Assembly: GCA_049615605.1 (NCBI GenBank)
Contig: JBMZFW010000002.1
Coordinates: 1-43,485, forward strand
Direction of reading: 5' to 3'
Source: JAQWUY01 sp049615605
GTDB taxonomy: Bacteria; Pseudomonadota; Alphaproteobacteria; JAQWUY01
Length of the DNA stretch: 43,485 nt
The translations under genes and the position numbers were made by a program. Below the pieces are notes generated by a model. It saw nothing but the letters and a program-made list of their open reading frames with translations. It was not told where the DNA came from and searched no databases. Positions 16,256-25,109 of the stretch are shown here, in pieces. Within the stretch, counting starts at the first letter, position 1. Every line of letters begins with the position of its first letter.

Positions 16256-17505
16256 TATGAATATAACCCCGTAAATGGAATGTAATTTACAACATCACCT
16301 GTTTTAACCGCTTCTGCTTCTTCAAAGATTTCAATTAAACCATTTGCATTAACAACCGAAGACAACACACCCGAACCTTGTGCCCCAGCTTTCATTGCAA
16401 CCAATTCACCATCTACATTTTCCAAATTAACACGGAAGAATTCACGACGACCAAGTTTTGCTTTCACATCAAAACCAATCTTAACTGGAAGCCTTGGTAA
16501 TTCAAAGTTTTCTTCCCCGCTTAATATTTTTAAAACAAGTAAGCCAATTAAACCATAAGTCACAAATACGGATACAGGATTTCCCGGGAAACCAACAAAA
16601 GGCGTGCCATCAACCATACCAAAGCCAACAGGGCGACCCGGTTTAATTGCCACCTTCCAAAAGTCCATATTATGGGTGCTAAGCACAGCTTGAATATGGT
16701 CTTCTTCGCCCACACTCATACCACCAGCCGACATTACCACATCACAGGTCTTGCAACCTTTTTCAAGTATGGCGGTTGTTGATTGTACGCTGTCTTCTGC
16801 CCTGCCTAAGTCAATTGCATCAAAACCCGATTGTTTAATAAGACTTAATCCCATTGGGCGGTTTGAATCAAATAATAATCCGCTGTGGATTTCATCAATA
16901 TTCGTGCCGACTTCTAATAATTCATCACCACTTGAAAAGAAACCAACTTTTAACTTTTCATAAACTGTTAATGTTTTGATACCTTGCCCTGCAATAAGCC
17001 CAATGTGTGAAGCGGTTAATTTTGTTCCTTTGGCAATAATCGTATCGCCAACTTTTATATCTTCGCCTTTGTGTCTTACATTGGCACCCTGTTTTTGTCC
17101 ATCGGGTAATGTAATGTTATCATCATTGATTGACACATCTTCTTGCATATAAACCGTATCAAAATTATTTGGAATTGGTGCACCTGTAAAGATACGTACA
17201 ACCCCGCTTGTATCAAAGTCCATTTCCGTTGAACCTGCAGGCACACGACCGATAATTTTATGGTCAAAACCCGACTTTAAAATGTTGTAATTAATTGCGT
17301 ATCCATCAACGGCTGAATTATCGCTTGATGGAACATTTACCACAGCCATTATGTCCGTTGCGATTACAAATCCGATTGCATCGTATATATCAATATCCGT
17401 TGTTTTAACCACAGGGGATAATTTTTTACGAAGTAATGAATGGGCTTCTTCCAATGAAATCATATCCCCACCGAAAGCGAAGCAATCATTAGATAATTGA
17501 ACCAT
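16255..17505 (-). CDS. moeA: Molybdopterin molybdenumtransferase MoeA
   Basis: MoeA inserts molybdate into adenylylated molybdopterin. In the 416 residues I see SSDNSAVDGYAI at about 60-71, RIFTGAPIPN, VRHKGEDIKVGD, and a molybdopterin-binding domain with FFSSGDELLEVG and SAGGMSVGEEDH. KPGRPVGFG and GFPGNPVSVFVTY follow, then the C-terminal domain IV. The N-terminus LSNDCFAFGGDMISLEEAHSLL suits the first ATG. It overlaps pgsA upstream and moaD downstream by 1 nt each. Confidence 0.95.
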   Translation of the reverse strand: MVQLSNDCFAFGGDMISLEEAHSLLRKKLSPVVKTTDIDIYDAIGFVIATDIMAVVNVPSSDNSAVDGYAINYNILKSGFDHKIIGRVPAGSTEMDFDTSGVVRIFTGAPIPNNFDTVYMQEDVSINDDNITLPDGQKQGANVRHKGEDIKVGDTIIAKGTKLTASHIGLIAGQGIKTLTVYEKLKVGFFSSGDELLEVGTNIDEIHSGLLFDSNRPMGLSLIKQSGFDAIDLGRAEDSVQSTTAILEKGCKTCDVVMSAGGMSVGEEDHIQAVLSTHNMDFWKVAIKPGRPVGFGMVDGTPFVGFPGNPVSVFVTYGLIGLLVLKILSGEENFELPRLPVKIGFDVKAKLGRREFFRVNLENVDGELVAMKAGAQGSGVLSSVVNANGLIEIFEEAEAVKTGDVVNYIPFTGLYS

Positions 17506-18098
17506 TATTCTTTCCTGTCGTCTTCTAGCATATGGTGAACACCACTGCGTAAATAATCATGTGCGGTAATAATTGTAAGGATTGCCGACACCCATAATAA
17601 TAACACCCCAATATCACCCGATGGTATTAATTTTGGTGATGCTTTTTCCCCAACAATTAAAAATCCAAGTGAAAACATTTGAAATGCTGTTTTCCATTTT
17701 GCAAGCCCAGATACAGGTACAGAAATTTTAATTTCCGCCAAGTATTCACGCAAGCCCGATACGGTAATTTCCCTTAATACAATAATGATACCCGCAATCG
17801 CATTAATTGCCGATAACCCGTCTTTTTCCGCCCCCAATGCAACCAATGTAATGATAATTGTTGCAACCAATAATTTATCTGCCACTGGGTCAAGGAAACG
17901 CCCCAATGCAGAAGTTTGCCCCGTTGTTCGGGCAATGTAACCATCAAAGAAATCAGTCACACAAGCAACAAAATACAAACCAAGTGCAATCCATCTGCTT
18001 AGTTCAGTGTTAATAAACAAAAGCACCACAACCATTGGAATAATTGCGATACGAATAACTGTTAAAATATTTGGTGATATATCTTTTAATTTAATCAT
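17505..18098 (-). CDS. pgsA: CDP-diacylglycerol-glycerol-3-phosphate 3-phosphatidyltransferase
   Basis: PgsA makes phosphatidylglycerol phosphate at the inner membrane. The 197 residues contain the complete CDP-alcohol phosphotransferase motif: Asp49, Asp52, Gly53, Ala56, Arg57, Gly66, Asp70, Asp74 (DFFDG...GRFLDPVADK). Several hydrophobic helices are present (about 15-30, 36-50, 78-95, 130-150, 155-175). AAGGA precedes the ATG. The position between uvrC and the moa genes is a recurrent alphaproteobacterial arrangement. Confidence 0.95.
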   Translation of the reverse strand: MIKLKDISPNILTVIRIAIIPMVVVLLFINTELSRWIALGLYFVACVTDFFDGYIARTTGQTSALGRFLDPVADKLLVATIIITLVALGAEKDGLSAINAIAGIIIVLREITVSGLREYLAEIKISVPVSGLAKWKTAFQMFSLGFLIVGEKASPKLIPSGDIGVLLLWVSAILTIITAHDYLRSGVHHMLEDDRKE

Positions 18099-18151
18099 TA
18101 TTGTTTCCTTATAATCATAATATAATATATTTTTTTATATTTTATAAGTAC

Positions 18152-19993
18152 TTATTTGTGAAAATGATTAAAAATTGTTTCTGCGGTCTTTTTGCTGATA
18201 CCTTCAACTTGCATTAAGTCATCAATACTTAAACCACTTATTGAATTTGATGAACCAAAATGGCGAAGCAATGCATTTCGTTTTGTCTTGCCAATACCCG
18301 CAATTTCATCAAGTGGTGATTTGGCAATTTGTTTTGACCTTTTCTTACGGTGCAGGGTAATTACGAACCTGTGGGCTTCGTCCCTTATTCTTTCCATAAA
18401 GTAATGAAGAAGGCTGGATATTGGAATATCAGCAGTACCATTTTTTGTATAAAAAACTTCACTGCCATCGTTGCGTTTTTCACCCTTGGCAATTGATACC
18501 ACATTAACATTAAGTTTTAATTCATCTAAGACTTCGTTTGCGATTTTTAATTGCCCTTTGCCCCCATCAACGACCACCAAGTCGGGCAATACAGATTTTT
18601 CTTTAATGGCACGACTAAACCGACGGGTAAAGACTTCACGCATCATTGCATAATCGTCGCCCGCTTTGCCCCGATTATCCCGTCTTGTCATATCCGTTTT
18701 AATATTCCAATGGCGATAAGATTTTTTATCAAAACCCATTTCATTAACCACAATCATTGCACCAACGGGGTTTGTACCTTGCAAGTGGCTGTTATCATAA
18801 ACTTCAATACGACTTAATAATTCATCAAAGCCCAATGCATTTGCCAATTCTTCCATACCTTGTGTATGGTTTAAGATTGACGACTTATGGCGACTAAGTG
18901 CGGAAACCGCATTGTCATAAGCGGTTGTTATAATTGTTTTACCCATACCCATTTTTGGTATATTTATTTTAATATCAAATGTGGTGTTAAGTAATTCTTT
19001 GTCTGTAATATCAGTTGAAATATAAACTTTTTTAACTGGTTTATTATCCGCATAAAATTGTGGGATAAATTCCCCCAATACTTCCGCTTCATTTTCACAT
19101 TCCGTCTTTGGGAAAAACAGTGCAGAACCACTTGCTTTACTGTCGCGGTAAAACATTACTTGGATACAAAAGATATTACCACTTTTGGCAATGGCAAATA
19201 CATCCGCATTACCAATACCGCCCATATTTGCACCTTGTGATATTTTTAAATTATTTAATGAATTAATACGATCTTTATAAACTTTGGCAAGTTCATAATT
19301 TTCATTATCACTTGCTTGCATCATCTTTTTATTTAAACGGTTTAACAGGTCATTATCCTTGCCCGATAAAAATTTTACAACTTCTGTAATATACATATCT
19401 AAATCATCGGTTAAATTACCGCCATCTGGTGCAAAAGACCTTAAAAACTGGTGCTGTAAAACGGGTAGATACCTTTGTTTATAGCTAGATTTATTAGTAT
19501 CTGTGTCTGTTGATTTATCATTTAATTTAAATAAATTATCAAGCACACCAATCGTTTCATTTACCGACTTTGCCGATGTAAAAGGTCCAAAATACCTGTT
19601 GCCCTTTTTATGTACCCCGCGGTGTTTTTTAATTGATGTATTGCCATCGTCATCAACGGATAATTCAATTTCTGGATAAGACTTATCATCCCTTAACAAT
19701 ACATTGTAATATGGCTTTAATGATTTGATTAAGTCCGATTCCAACAGTAATGCTTCTGATTCAGAATTAGTTTCCACAATTTCCATTCTATGGGTGCGGG
19801 AAATCATTCGTTGGATACGAATTGGTTGTTTATCAAACTGTGTGTAATTAGTAATACGGTTTTTAAGGTTCTTTGCCTTACCAACATAAAGAAGCTTGTC
19901 ATTTTTATCAAGCATACGGTAAACCCCCGGTTTTTTTGAAACCGATTTTACCACATCTTTAATTACATCAATTGCTGTCTTTATATTATTCAT
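18152..19993 (-). CDS. uvrC: Excinuclease ABC subunit C
   Basis: UvrC makes both incisions in nucleotide excision repair. The 613 residues have an N-terminal GIY-YIG nuclease (KKPGVYRMLDKNDKLLYVGKAKNLKNRITNY, about 21-52) and a UvrB-interacting UVR motif at about 225-260. The RNase H-like C-terminal nuclease shows IEVYDNSHLQGTNPVGAMIV and DLVVVDGGKGQL. The tandem helix-hairpin-helix at the end is SPLDEIAGIGKTKRNALLRHFGS. Start is 18 nt after the HAD gene. A TATAGT sits 6 nt before the ATG without a good -35. Confidence 0.96.
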   Translation of the reverse strand: MNNIKTAIDVIKDVVKSVSKKPGVYRMLDKNDKLLYVGKAKNLKNRITNYTQFDKQPIRIQRMISRTHRMEIVETNSESEALLLESDLIKSLKPYYNVLLRDDKSYPEIELSVDDDGNTSIKKHRGVHKKGNRYFGPFTSAKSVNETIGVLDNLFKLNDKSTDTDTNKSSYKQRYLPVLQHQFLRSFAPDGGNLTDDLDMYITEVVKFLSGKDNDLLNRLNKKMMQASDNENYELAKVYKDRINSLNNLKISQGANMGGIGNADVFAIAKSGNIFCIQVMFYRDSKASGSALFFPKTECENEAEVLGEFIPQFYADNKPVKKVYISTDITDKELLNTTFDIKINIPKMGMGKTIITTAYDNAVSALSRHKSSILNHTQGMEELANALGFDELLSRIEVYDNSHLQGTNPVGAMIVVNEMGFDKKSYRHWNIKTDMTRRDNRGKAGDDYAMMREVFTRRFSRAIKEKSVLPDLVVVDGGKGQLKIANEVLDELKLNVNVVSIAKGEKRNDGSEVFYTKNGTADIPISSLLHYFMERIRDEAHRFVITLHRKKRSKQIAKSPLDEIAGIGKTKRNALLRHFGSSNSISGLSIDDLMQVEGISKKTAETIFNHFHK

Positions 19994-20011
19994 AAACAGA
20001 CTATACCATAT

Positions 20012-20734
20012 TTATATGGAATATTCTTGTTCTATTAATTCAGCTATATCGTCAATGGTATCAACAATACAGTTTGCATCAACCAAATCATCTGTATTGC
20101 CATTGCCCGACAATACACCAACACACGCCCCTGCGTCCGCATTAAGTGCCATTGCCATATCTGATAAGTTATCGCCCACAACCATTACTTGGTCGTTATC
20201 AATATGGTTAAAATCCGCAAAACCATCAACCATACCGCGTTCTGGTTTTTGTCCATAACCGCTATCATACGCACATTTGAATATTTCGTTGTCATCACCC
20301 AGTTCCATTGTATCAAGTGATGCGTCCAATACGGCGGTACTGCTACAAGTGGCAATGCCAACGGCAATATCCATATCTTTTAATTGTTCAAATACATTTC
20401 TTGTATTTGTTATTTCAACCAATGTTTCTGGTAATAACTGACTGGCACGACTGTTAAAGTATTGTTCCATTTCATAATGGTTGTTATCCCCCAATATATC
20501 GCCCCAAACTTGCATAATCATAAATGCATCACCAATGGTGCTTAATGACCCTGCGGTGCAGATTTCGTCATCATAATCAATGCCGATTGCTGATAACATA
20601 GGGATAACTTTTTCCATATCACCCTTTGCCATTTCAGAAGCAACGGTGTTGTAAATTGGAAACCAAGTCTTGTCAAAATTAATAAGGGTGCCGTTCTTAT
20701 CAAACAACACCCCTTTTATTTCATATTCGCTCAT
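20012..20734 (-). CDS. HAD-superfamily phosphatase-like protein with Asn at the general acid/base site
   Basis: 240 residues of the phosphoglycolate-phosphatase-like HAD group. Motif I reads Asp12-Lys-Asn14-Gly-Thr (LFDKNGTL). Motif II is IATCSS, motif III is the lysine in GQKPERG, and motif IV is VVGDNLSDMA. A helical cap lies at about 20-95. The nucleophile Asp12 is kept, but the D+2 aspartate that acts as general acid/base in HAD phosphatases is Asn (codon AAC, checked in the DNA). Activity may be altered or lost. It lies between grx (5 nt) and uvrC (18 nt) in a co-directional run. Confidence 0.82.
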   Translation of the reverse strand: MSEYEIKGVLFDKNGTLINFDKTWFPIYNTVASEMAKGDMEKVIPMLSAIGIDYDDEICTAGSLSTIGDAFMIMQVWGDILGDNNHYEMEQYFNSRASQLLPETLVEITNTRNVFEQLKDMDIAVGIATCSSTAVLDASLDTMELGDDNEIFKCAYDSGYGQKPERGMVDGFADFNHIDNDQVMVVGDNLSDMAMALNADAGACVGVLSGNGNTDDLVDANCIVDTIDDIAELIEQEYSI

Positions 20735-20739
20735 AGCTA

Positions 20740-20979
20740 TTAAAAGTCTTCTTCCGAATTATTGAATGCTAACCATTTTTCAAGGTCAGTATAGCCACCA
20801 ATGTGGCTGCCATCAATTTCAATTTGCGGAACAGTTTTAACACCTGGGAATTTTTCAAAGAAAGCATCACGGCTGATGTCTTCGCCTAATTTTAAAACTT
20901 CTGGGTTATGTTGTTCTAATAATGCCTTTGCTTTTACACAGTTTGGGCAGTTGTCTTTTGAATAAATTACTACTTTCAT
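20740..20979 (-). CDS. Glutaredoxin, probable electron donor to ribonucleotide reductase
   Basis: 79 residues of a glutaredoxin fold with the dithiol active site Cys11-Pro-Asn-Cys14, the TVPQIEIDG cis-proline region, and GGYTDLEKW, which matches the GSH-binding GG-x-D motif. It starts 11 nt after nrdB, so the likely role is reducing NrdA. The usual CPYC is CPNC here. NrdH-like function is a possible alternative. Confidence 0.88.
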   Translation of the reverse strand: MKVVIYSKDNCPNCVKAKALLEQHNPEVLKLGEDISRDAFFEKFPGVKTVPQIEIDGSHIGGYTDLEKWLAFNNSEEDF

Positions 20980-20990
20980 AATTTTCCTCT

Positions 20991-21980
20991 TTAAAATTCT
21001 TCGTCAAATGATAACGTGCGTTCAGTTGGACGTTGGTATTCAGTAACCCTTTTTTCAAAGAAGTTTGTAACACCCTGTACATCAAGTGCACGCATAAAAT
21101 CAAATGGGTTTTCAGTGTTAAACACACGGGCAAAACCGAATAAGTCCGCAATACGATCGGCAACCGCTTCAATGTATTGACACATTAAATCAGAATTCAT
21201 ACCAATTAAATCAACTGGTAAAGCGTCAAGCACGAATTCTTTTTCAAATTCAACTGCTTCTTTTACGATTACTTCAAATTCTTCTTGGCTTACATCACCT
21301 GTGATTAACGCAGGGTCAATTAATACAGTATCGTCAAGTGTGCCGTTTAAATGCTTTTCGCGTAATGTTTTAAACATAAGTGCAGAGAACGAGAAGTGCA
21401 TACCTTCATCGCGGGCAATCCAGTCATTTGATAACGATAAGCCCGGTAATAAACCACGCTTACGGAAATAATAAATGGCACAGAATGAACCCGCAAAGAA
21501 TAACCCCTCAACTAAACCAAAACCAATTAATCTTGTTAATAGGTTTTGTTCACCGCTAAGCCATTTACTTACCCATTCCGCTTTTTTGTTAATACAAGGA
21601 ATGTTTTCAACAGCTTTGAATAACTTATCTTTTTCGTCTTGGTCGTCAACATAAGTTTCAATTTGTAATGCATAAGTTTCGGCGTGAATTGTTTCATTTA
21701 ACATTTGCATTGAAATAAATGCACGCGCTTCTGGAATAAGAATTTCTTTATAAAATCTTGATGCAAGGTTTTCGTTAATCATTGCTTCGCTGTTGGCAAA
21801 GAATGCAAGAACGTGTTGGATAAAGTGTTTTTCACCTGCTGATAATTTTTCTAAATCACGCAAGTCATCTTGGAATGATACTTCCTCTGGTGTCCAGAAC
21901 GATTGAACGTGTGTTTTATACCTGTCCCAAATTTCTTCGTATTGAATTGGGAAGATGGAAGTACAGCCCTTAGAAATCAT
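20991..21980 (-). CDS. nrdB: Class I ribonucleotide reductase radical subunit NrdB
   Basis: R2 holds the dimetal site and radical. The 329 residues align closely with eukaryote-type R2: HVLAFFANSEAMINENL, NETIHAETYALQI, VEGLFFAGSF, SNDWIARDEGMH and LPVDLIGMN. By that alignment the ligands are Glu65, Glu96, His99, Glu158, Glu192 and His195, with the radical Tyr103. The first ligand is normally Asp (mouse Asp139); here it is Glu65 (codon GAA). The C-terminal acidic tail RTLSFDEEF should dock to NrdA. It lies 35 nt after nrdA. Confidence 0.94.
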   Translation of the reverse strand: MISKGCTSIFPIQYEEIWDRYKTHVQSFWTPEEVSFQDDLRDLEKLSAGEKHFIQHVLAFFANSEAMINENLASRFYKEILIPEARAFISMQMLNETIHAETYALQIETYVDDQDEKDKLFKAVENIPCINKKAEWVSKWLSGEQNLLTRLIGFGLVEGLFFAGSFCAIYYFRKRGLLPGLSLSNDWIARDEGMHFSFSALMFKTLREKHLNGTLDDTVLIDPALITGDVSQEEFEVIVKEAVEFEKEFVLDALPVDLIGMNSDLMCQYIEAVADRIADLFGFARVFNTENPFDFMRALDVQGVTNFFEKRVTEYQRPTERTLSFDEEF

Positions 21981-22015
21981 TTTTTATCCTACTTTCAAAA
22001 TTATTTAATTATTAT

Positions 22016-24718
22016 TTATGCACTACAAGTTAAGCAATCTTCTGGTTCATTGCTACTTACCGCAGTTGTGTTTTCTTGTTTATCACCAGATACAGTCATT
22101 TGAACCGCATTTACCGCTGAACGTGAACGCAGGTAATACATACCAGTCTTAAGACCGCGTTTCCAAGCATACATATGCATTGAATTCACTTTACCGAATG
22201 TCGGCGTTGCAAGCCACAGGTTCATTGATTGTGTTTGGTCAATGTATGGTGCGCGTTCTGCAGCCATATCAATAACTGTTTTTTGTGAAGTTTCCCAAAC
22301 AGTTCTGTAAACCGCTTTTACATCATCTGGAAGATCGGCAATCTCTTGGATTGAACCATCATGCAAGATAATGTTATCACGCATTTCTTTGTTCCATAAT
22401 TGACGTTCTGATAATTCTTGTACTAAGTATTTATTCACTAGTAAGAATTCACCTGATAATGTTTGACGCTTATAGATATTAGATGTTTGAACTTGGAATG
22501 TTTCCGTGTTGCCAAGAATAATACCCGTTGATGCAGTCGGCATACAAGCAGTCGTTAATGAATTACGAACACCATGTTGTTTGATTTTTGCACGAAGACC
22601 GTCCCAATCCCACATACCAGATGGTGTCACACCCCAAAGGTCAAATTGGAATTTACCTTCTGAGATTGGTGAACCTTCATAAGTTGAATATGGTTCGTTT
22701 GCTTGTGCCATTTCCATTGATGCTTCCGTTGCACCAAAGTAAACAGTTTCAAAAATCTTTTTGTTAATTTCGCGGGCTTCGTCGCTGTCATACGGAAGTT
22801 TCATTTTAAAGAATACATCCGCTAGCCCTTGGATACCAAGACCGATTGGACGGTGACGCATGTTTGAGCGTTCTGTCTTATCAGTTGGGTAATAGTTAAT
22901 ATCAATTACACGATCAAGGTTAACTGTTGCAATTTTTGCCACTTCGTAAAGTTTTTCGTAATCATAAGATTTACCATCTTCGCTTACAAATCTTGGAAGT
23001 GCAATTGATGCTAAGTTACAAACCGCAGTTTCATTTTCATCAGAATATTCAACGATTTCCGCACATAAGTTAGATGACTTAATAACACCAACATTTTTCT
23101 GATTAGATTTTTCGTTAATTGCATCTTTGTAAAGCATATATGGCTGACCTGTTTCAATTTGCGCTTCAATGATTTTAGACATCAACGCACGCGCCTTCAT
23201 TGTTTTGTAGCCTTTGCCAGCTTTTTCATATTCTTCATATTTCTTGTTGAATTCTTCACCGTAAACTTCACTTAAGCCAGGGCAATCGTTTTCAGACATA
23301 AGTGTCCAATCCGCATCTTGTTCCACGCGTTCCATAAATAAATCTGGAATCCATAACGCATAGAATAAGTCCCTTGCACGGAATTCTTCCGCACCAGTGT
23401 TTTTACGAAGTTCAAGGAATGCATCAATATCAGCGTGCCATGGTTCAAGGTAAACCGCAAATGAACCTTTACGCTTGCCACCACCTTGGTCAACCGAACG
23501 AGCTGTTTCGTTAAAGATTTTTAAGAAAGGAATTAAACCGTTTGATTTACCGTTTGTTGATTTAATAACCGAACCGCTTGAACGAATGTTGTGTGCGTGT
23601 AAACCAATACCGCCAGCTGTTTTTGAAATTAACGCACAATCTTTTAATGTGTTAAAGATACCGTCAATTGAATCGTCTTCCATTGACACAAGGAAACAAG
23701 ACGATAGCTGTTGCATTTTTAAGCCAGAGTTAAATAAAGTTGGCGTTGCGTGCGTGTAATAACCATTTGATAACATATCATAAGTTGTCTTAACTTTTTC
23801 CGCATCAAATTCATCACAACCACAAGTAAGCGCAACACGCATCCACACATCTTGTGGGCGTTCAACTGGCTTACCGTCAACTTTAAGAAGGTATGCTTTC
23901 ATTAAAGTAGTTAATGCAAAGTAATCAAATCTGTAATCGCGATCGTAATCAATTATTGCTTCAATTTCTTTGGCATTTTCTTCAACTTTTTTAACATATT
24001 CTGGTCTTAATAAACCGTCTTCATCAAGTGTGCGTGTCGCCACAACGAAACCTGGTGTTTCTTTGTGTAAGGCATTTGCCTTAATGCGCGCTGCCACTAG
24101 TGAATAATCTGGGTGTTCAACCGTTAATGCGGCTGCGGTTTCAGCTAGATAATTATCAATTTCTTCCGTTGTGATACCATCGTATAAACCAGCAACGGCT
24201 TTTTGTGCGATAATCATTGGATTAATTTCAAGTCCCTTAGATAAAACGCTAACACGGTTTGCAATTTTATCAAGCGATACTGATTGGCGTGTGCCATCGC
24301 GTTTGATAACGCCCATTGAACCAAGCTTGCCACCCATTTCTTCTTTAAGTGCATCCGCTTGTTCACGAGATTTTTCCCTTTGGTCACGATATAATACATA
24401 TGCACGGGCAACTTTGTGTTCTTCCGCACGCATAAGGGCAAGTTCAACTTGGTCTTGGATATCTTCAATTAAAATAGAAGAGCCTTTTTCAACTCTTTTT
24501 GCAAGGGCTTGTTCAACTGACGATGTGATTTCCATAACTTTATCGTCAATTTTAATTTCTTCGTCTTTATCAAGGTCTTTTGAAACACCTTCTTGTGCTA
24601 AAAAGGCTTTCTTAATTGCTTCGTAAATTTTTTCTTTGTTAAATGTTACCTCATCGCCATCGCGTTTTTTTACTTTTATATCTTTAAATTCCGTATTTTT
24701 TTCGTCTACATTCAACAT
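22016..24718 (-). CDS. nrdA: Class I ribonucleotide reductase catalytic subunit NrdA
   Basis: R1 reduces ribonucleoside diphosphates. From the ATG at 24718 it has 900 residues. A GTG three codons upstream is open, but AGGTGGG is placed correctly for the ATG. An extra ATP-cone lies at about 12-110 (KVKKRDGDEVTFNKEKIYEAI), ahead of the usual N-terminal cone (VIKRDGTRQSVSLDKI). Active-site cysteines are visible in LSSCFLVS, SSNLCAEIVEY (thiyl Cys) and AVCNLAS, and the redox tail ends CLTCSA. The double cone suggests layered dATP control. NrdR-like boxes precede it. Confidence 0.96.
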   Translation of the reverse strand: MLNVDEKNTEFKDIKVKKRDGDEVTFNKEKIYEAIKKAFLAQEGVSKDLDKDEEIKIDDKVMEITSSVEQALAKRVEKGSSILIEDIQDQVELALMRAEEHKVARAYVLYRDQREKSREQADALKEEMGGKLGSMGVIKRDGTRQSVSLDKIANRVSVLSKGLEINPMIIAQKAVAGLYDGITTEEIDNYLAETAAALTVEHPDYSLVAARIKANALHKETPGFVVATRTLDEDGLLRPEYVKKVEENAKEIEAIIDYDRDYRFDYFALTTLMKAYLLKVDGKPVERPQDVWMRVALTCGCDEFDAEKVKTTYDMLSNGYYTHATPTLFNSGLKMQQLSSCFLVSMEDDSIDGIFNTLKDCALISKTAGGIGLHAHNIRSSGSVIKSTNGKSNGLIPFLKIFNETARSVDQGGGKRKGSFAVYLEPWHADIDAFLELRKNTGAEEFRARDLFYALWIPDLFMERVEQDADWTLMSENDCPGLSEVYGEEFNKKYEEYEKAGKGYKTMKARALMSKIIEAQIETGQPYMLYKDAINEKSNQKNVGVIKSSNLCAEIVEYSDENETAVCNLASIALPRFVSEDGKSYDYEKLYEVAKIATVNLDRVIDINYYPTDKTERSNMRHRPIGLGIQGLADVFFKMKLPYDSDEAREINKKIFETVYFGATEASMEMAQANEPYSTYEGSPISEGKFQFDLWGVTPSGMWDWDGLRAKIKQHGVRNSLTTACMPTASTGIILGNTETFQVQTSNIYKRQTLSGEFLLVNKYLVQELSERQLWNKEMRDNIILHDGSIQEIADLPDDVKAVYRTVWETSQKTVIDMAAERAPYIDQTQSMNLWLATPTFGKVNSMHMYAWKRGLKTGMYYLRSRSAVNAVQMTVSGDKQENTTAVSSNEPEDCLTCSA

Positions 24719-24847
24719 TTTGCCCACCTAATTAAAAAATTTGCCCTTTATATTTTTTACAATTTTCTTGCGTCACAGGTACTAAAAACCACCTATTCCA
24801 TAAGAATAAAAAGTTAACTTATCCAAAAACCTAAAAACTTGGTAAAA

Positions 24848-24895
24848 ACACTATATCTTGTGTTTATTTCGTCAACCTATCAATATATATACCAA
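24848..24895 (-). promoter_or_regulatory. nrdA promoter with two NrdR-like boxes
   Basis: ACACTATATCTTGTGT at 24848-24863 closely matches the NrdR box consensus. A weaker box (TCAATATATATACCAA, 24880-24895) starts 32 bp away, the three-helical-turn spacing known for NrdR pairs. On the minus strand TTGACG (24875-24870), a 16-bp spacer and TAGTGT (24853-24848) give a promoter whose -10 lies inside the strong box. NrdR binding would repress nrdAB. The nrdR gene is not in this window. Confidence 0.65.
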
Positions 24896-24969
24896 TATGC
24901 TGAATCTAAATCAATAGGATATTTTCACTTTTTTTCACTTTTTTTTGAAAGTTTAAGAAAACCAAGGGC

Positions 24970-25039
24970 TACAGAATCAAAAAAAAATTCAAGCACCCCT
25001 TGCATAAAAAATAGGCAATTTTTTAGGTGTGATTCTGTA
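24970..25039. promoter_or_regulatory. Nested inverted repeat (possible structured leader) upstream of thiO
   Basis: TACAGAATC (24970-24978) pairs perfectly with GATTCTGTA (25031-25039). Inside, GCACC (24993-24997) pairs with GGTGT (25026-25030, one wobble), stacked directly on the first stem, and TTGC (25000-25003) pairs with GCAA (25015-25018). It could be a leader RNA of the thiO operon, a terminator, or a protein site. It lacks the CTGAGA and other TPP-riboswitch motifs. Confidence 0.45.
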
Positions 25040-25109
25040 TCCTATATATAGCCTTGCATTCGACTCTTTTTTGCCTTATTTTTTAAATAAATTGGAATTG
25101 AAAAAAATT

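Larger units (their letters stand above)
24728..25109. other. nrdA/thiO divergent intergenic region (382 bp)
   Basis: No gene is seen. The nrdA-proximal half holds a promoter and two NrdR-like boxes. The thiO-proximal half holds T-rich tracts and a nested inverted repeat. Four GANTC sites (24902, 24974, 25031, 25062) fall within 165 bp, and one near-match to a DnaA box (TTATCCAAA at 24819-24827) is present. No TPP riboswitch signature was found. Confidence 0.6.

Noticed and set aside
24819..24827. DnaA box near nrdA
   Set aside because: Single near-match in AT-rich DNA; too weak to list.
24920..25109. TPP riboswitch before thiO
   Set aside because: The CTGAGA and the ACCTGATCTGG-like elements of the THI box are absent on both strands.
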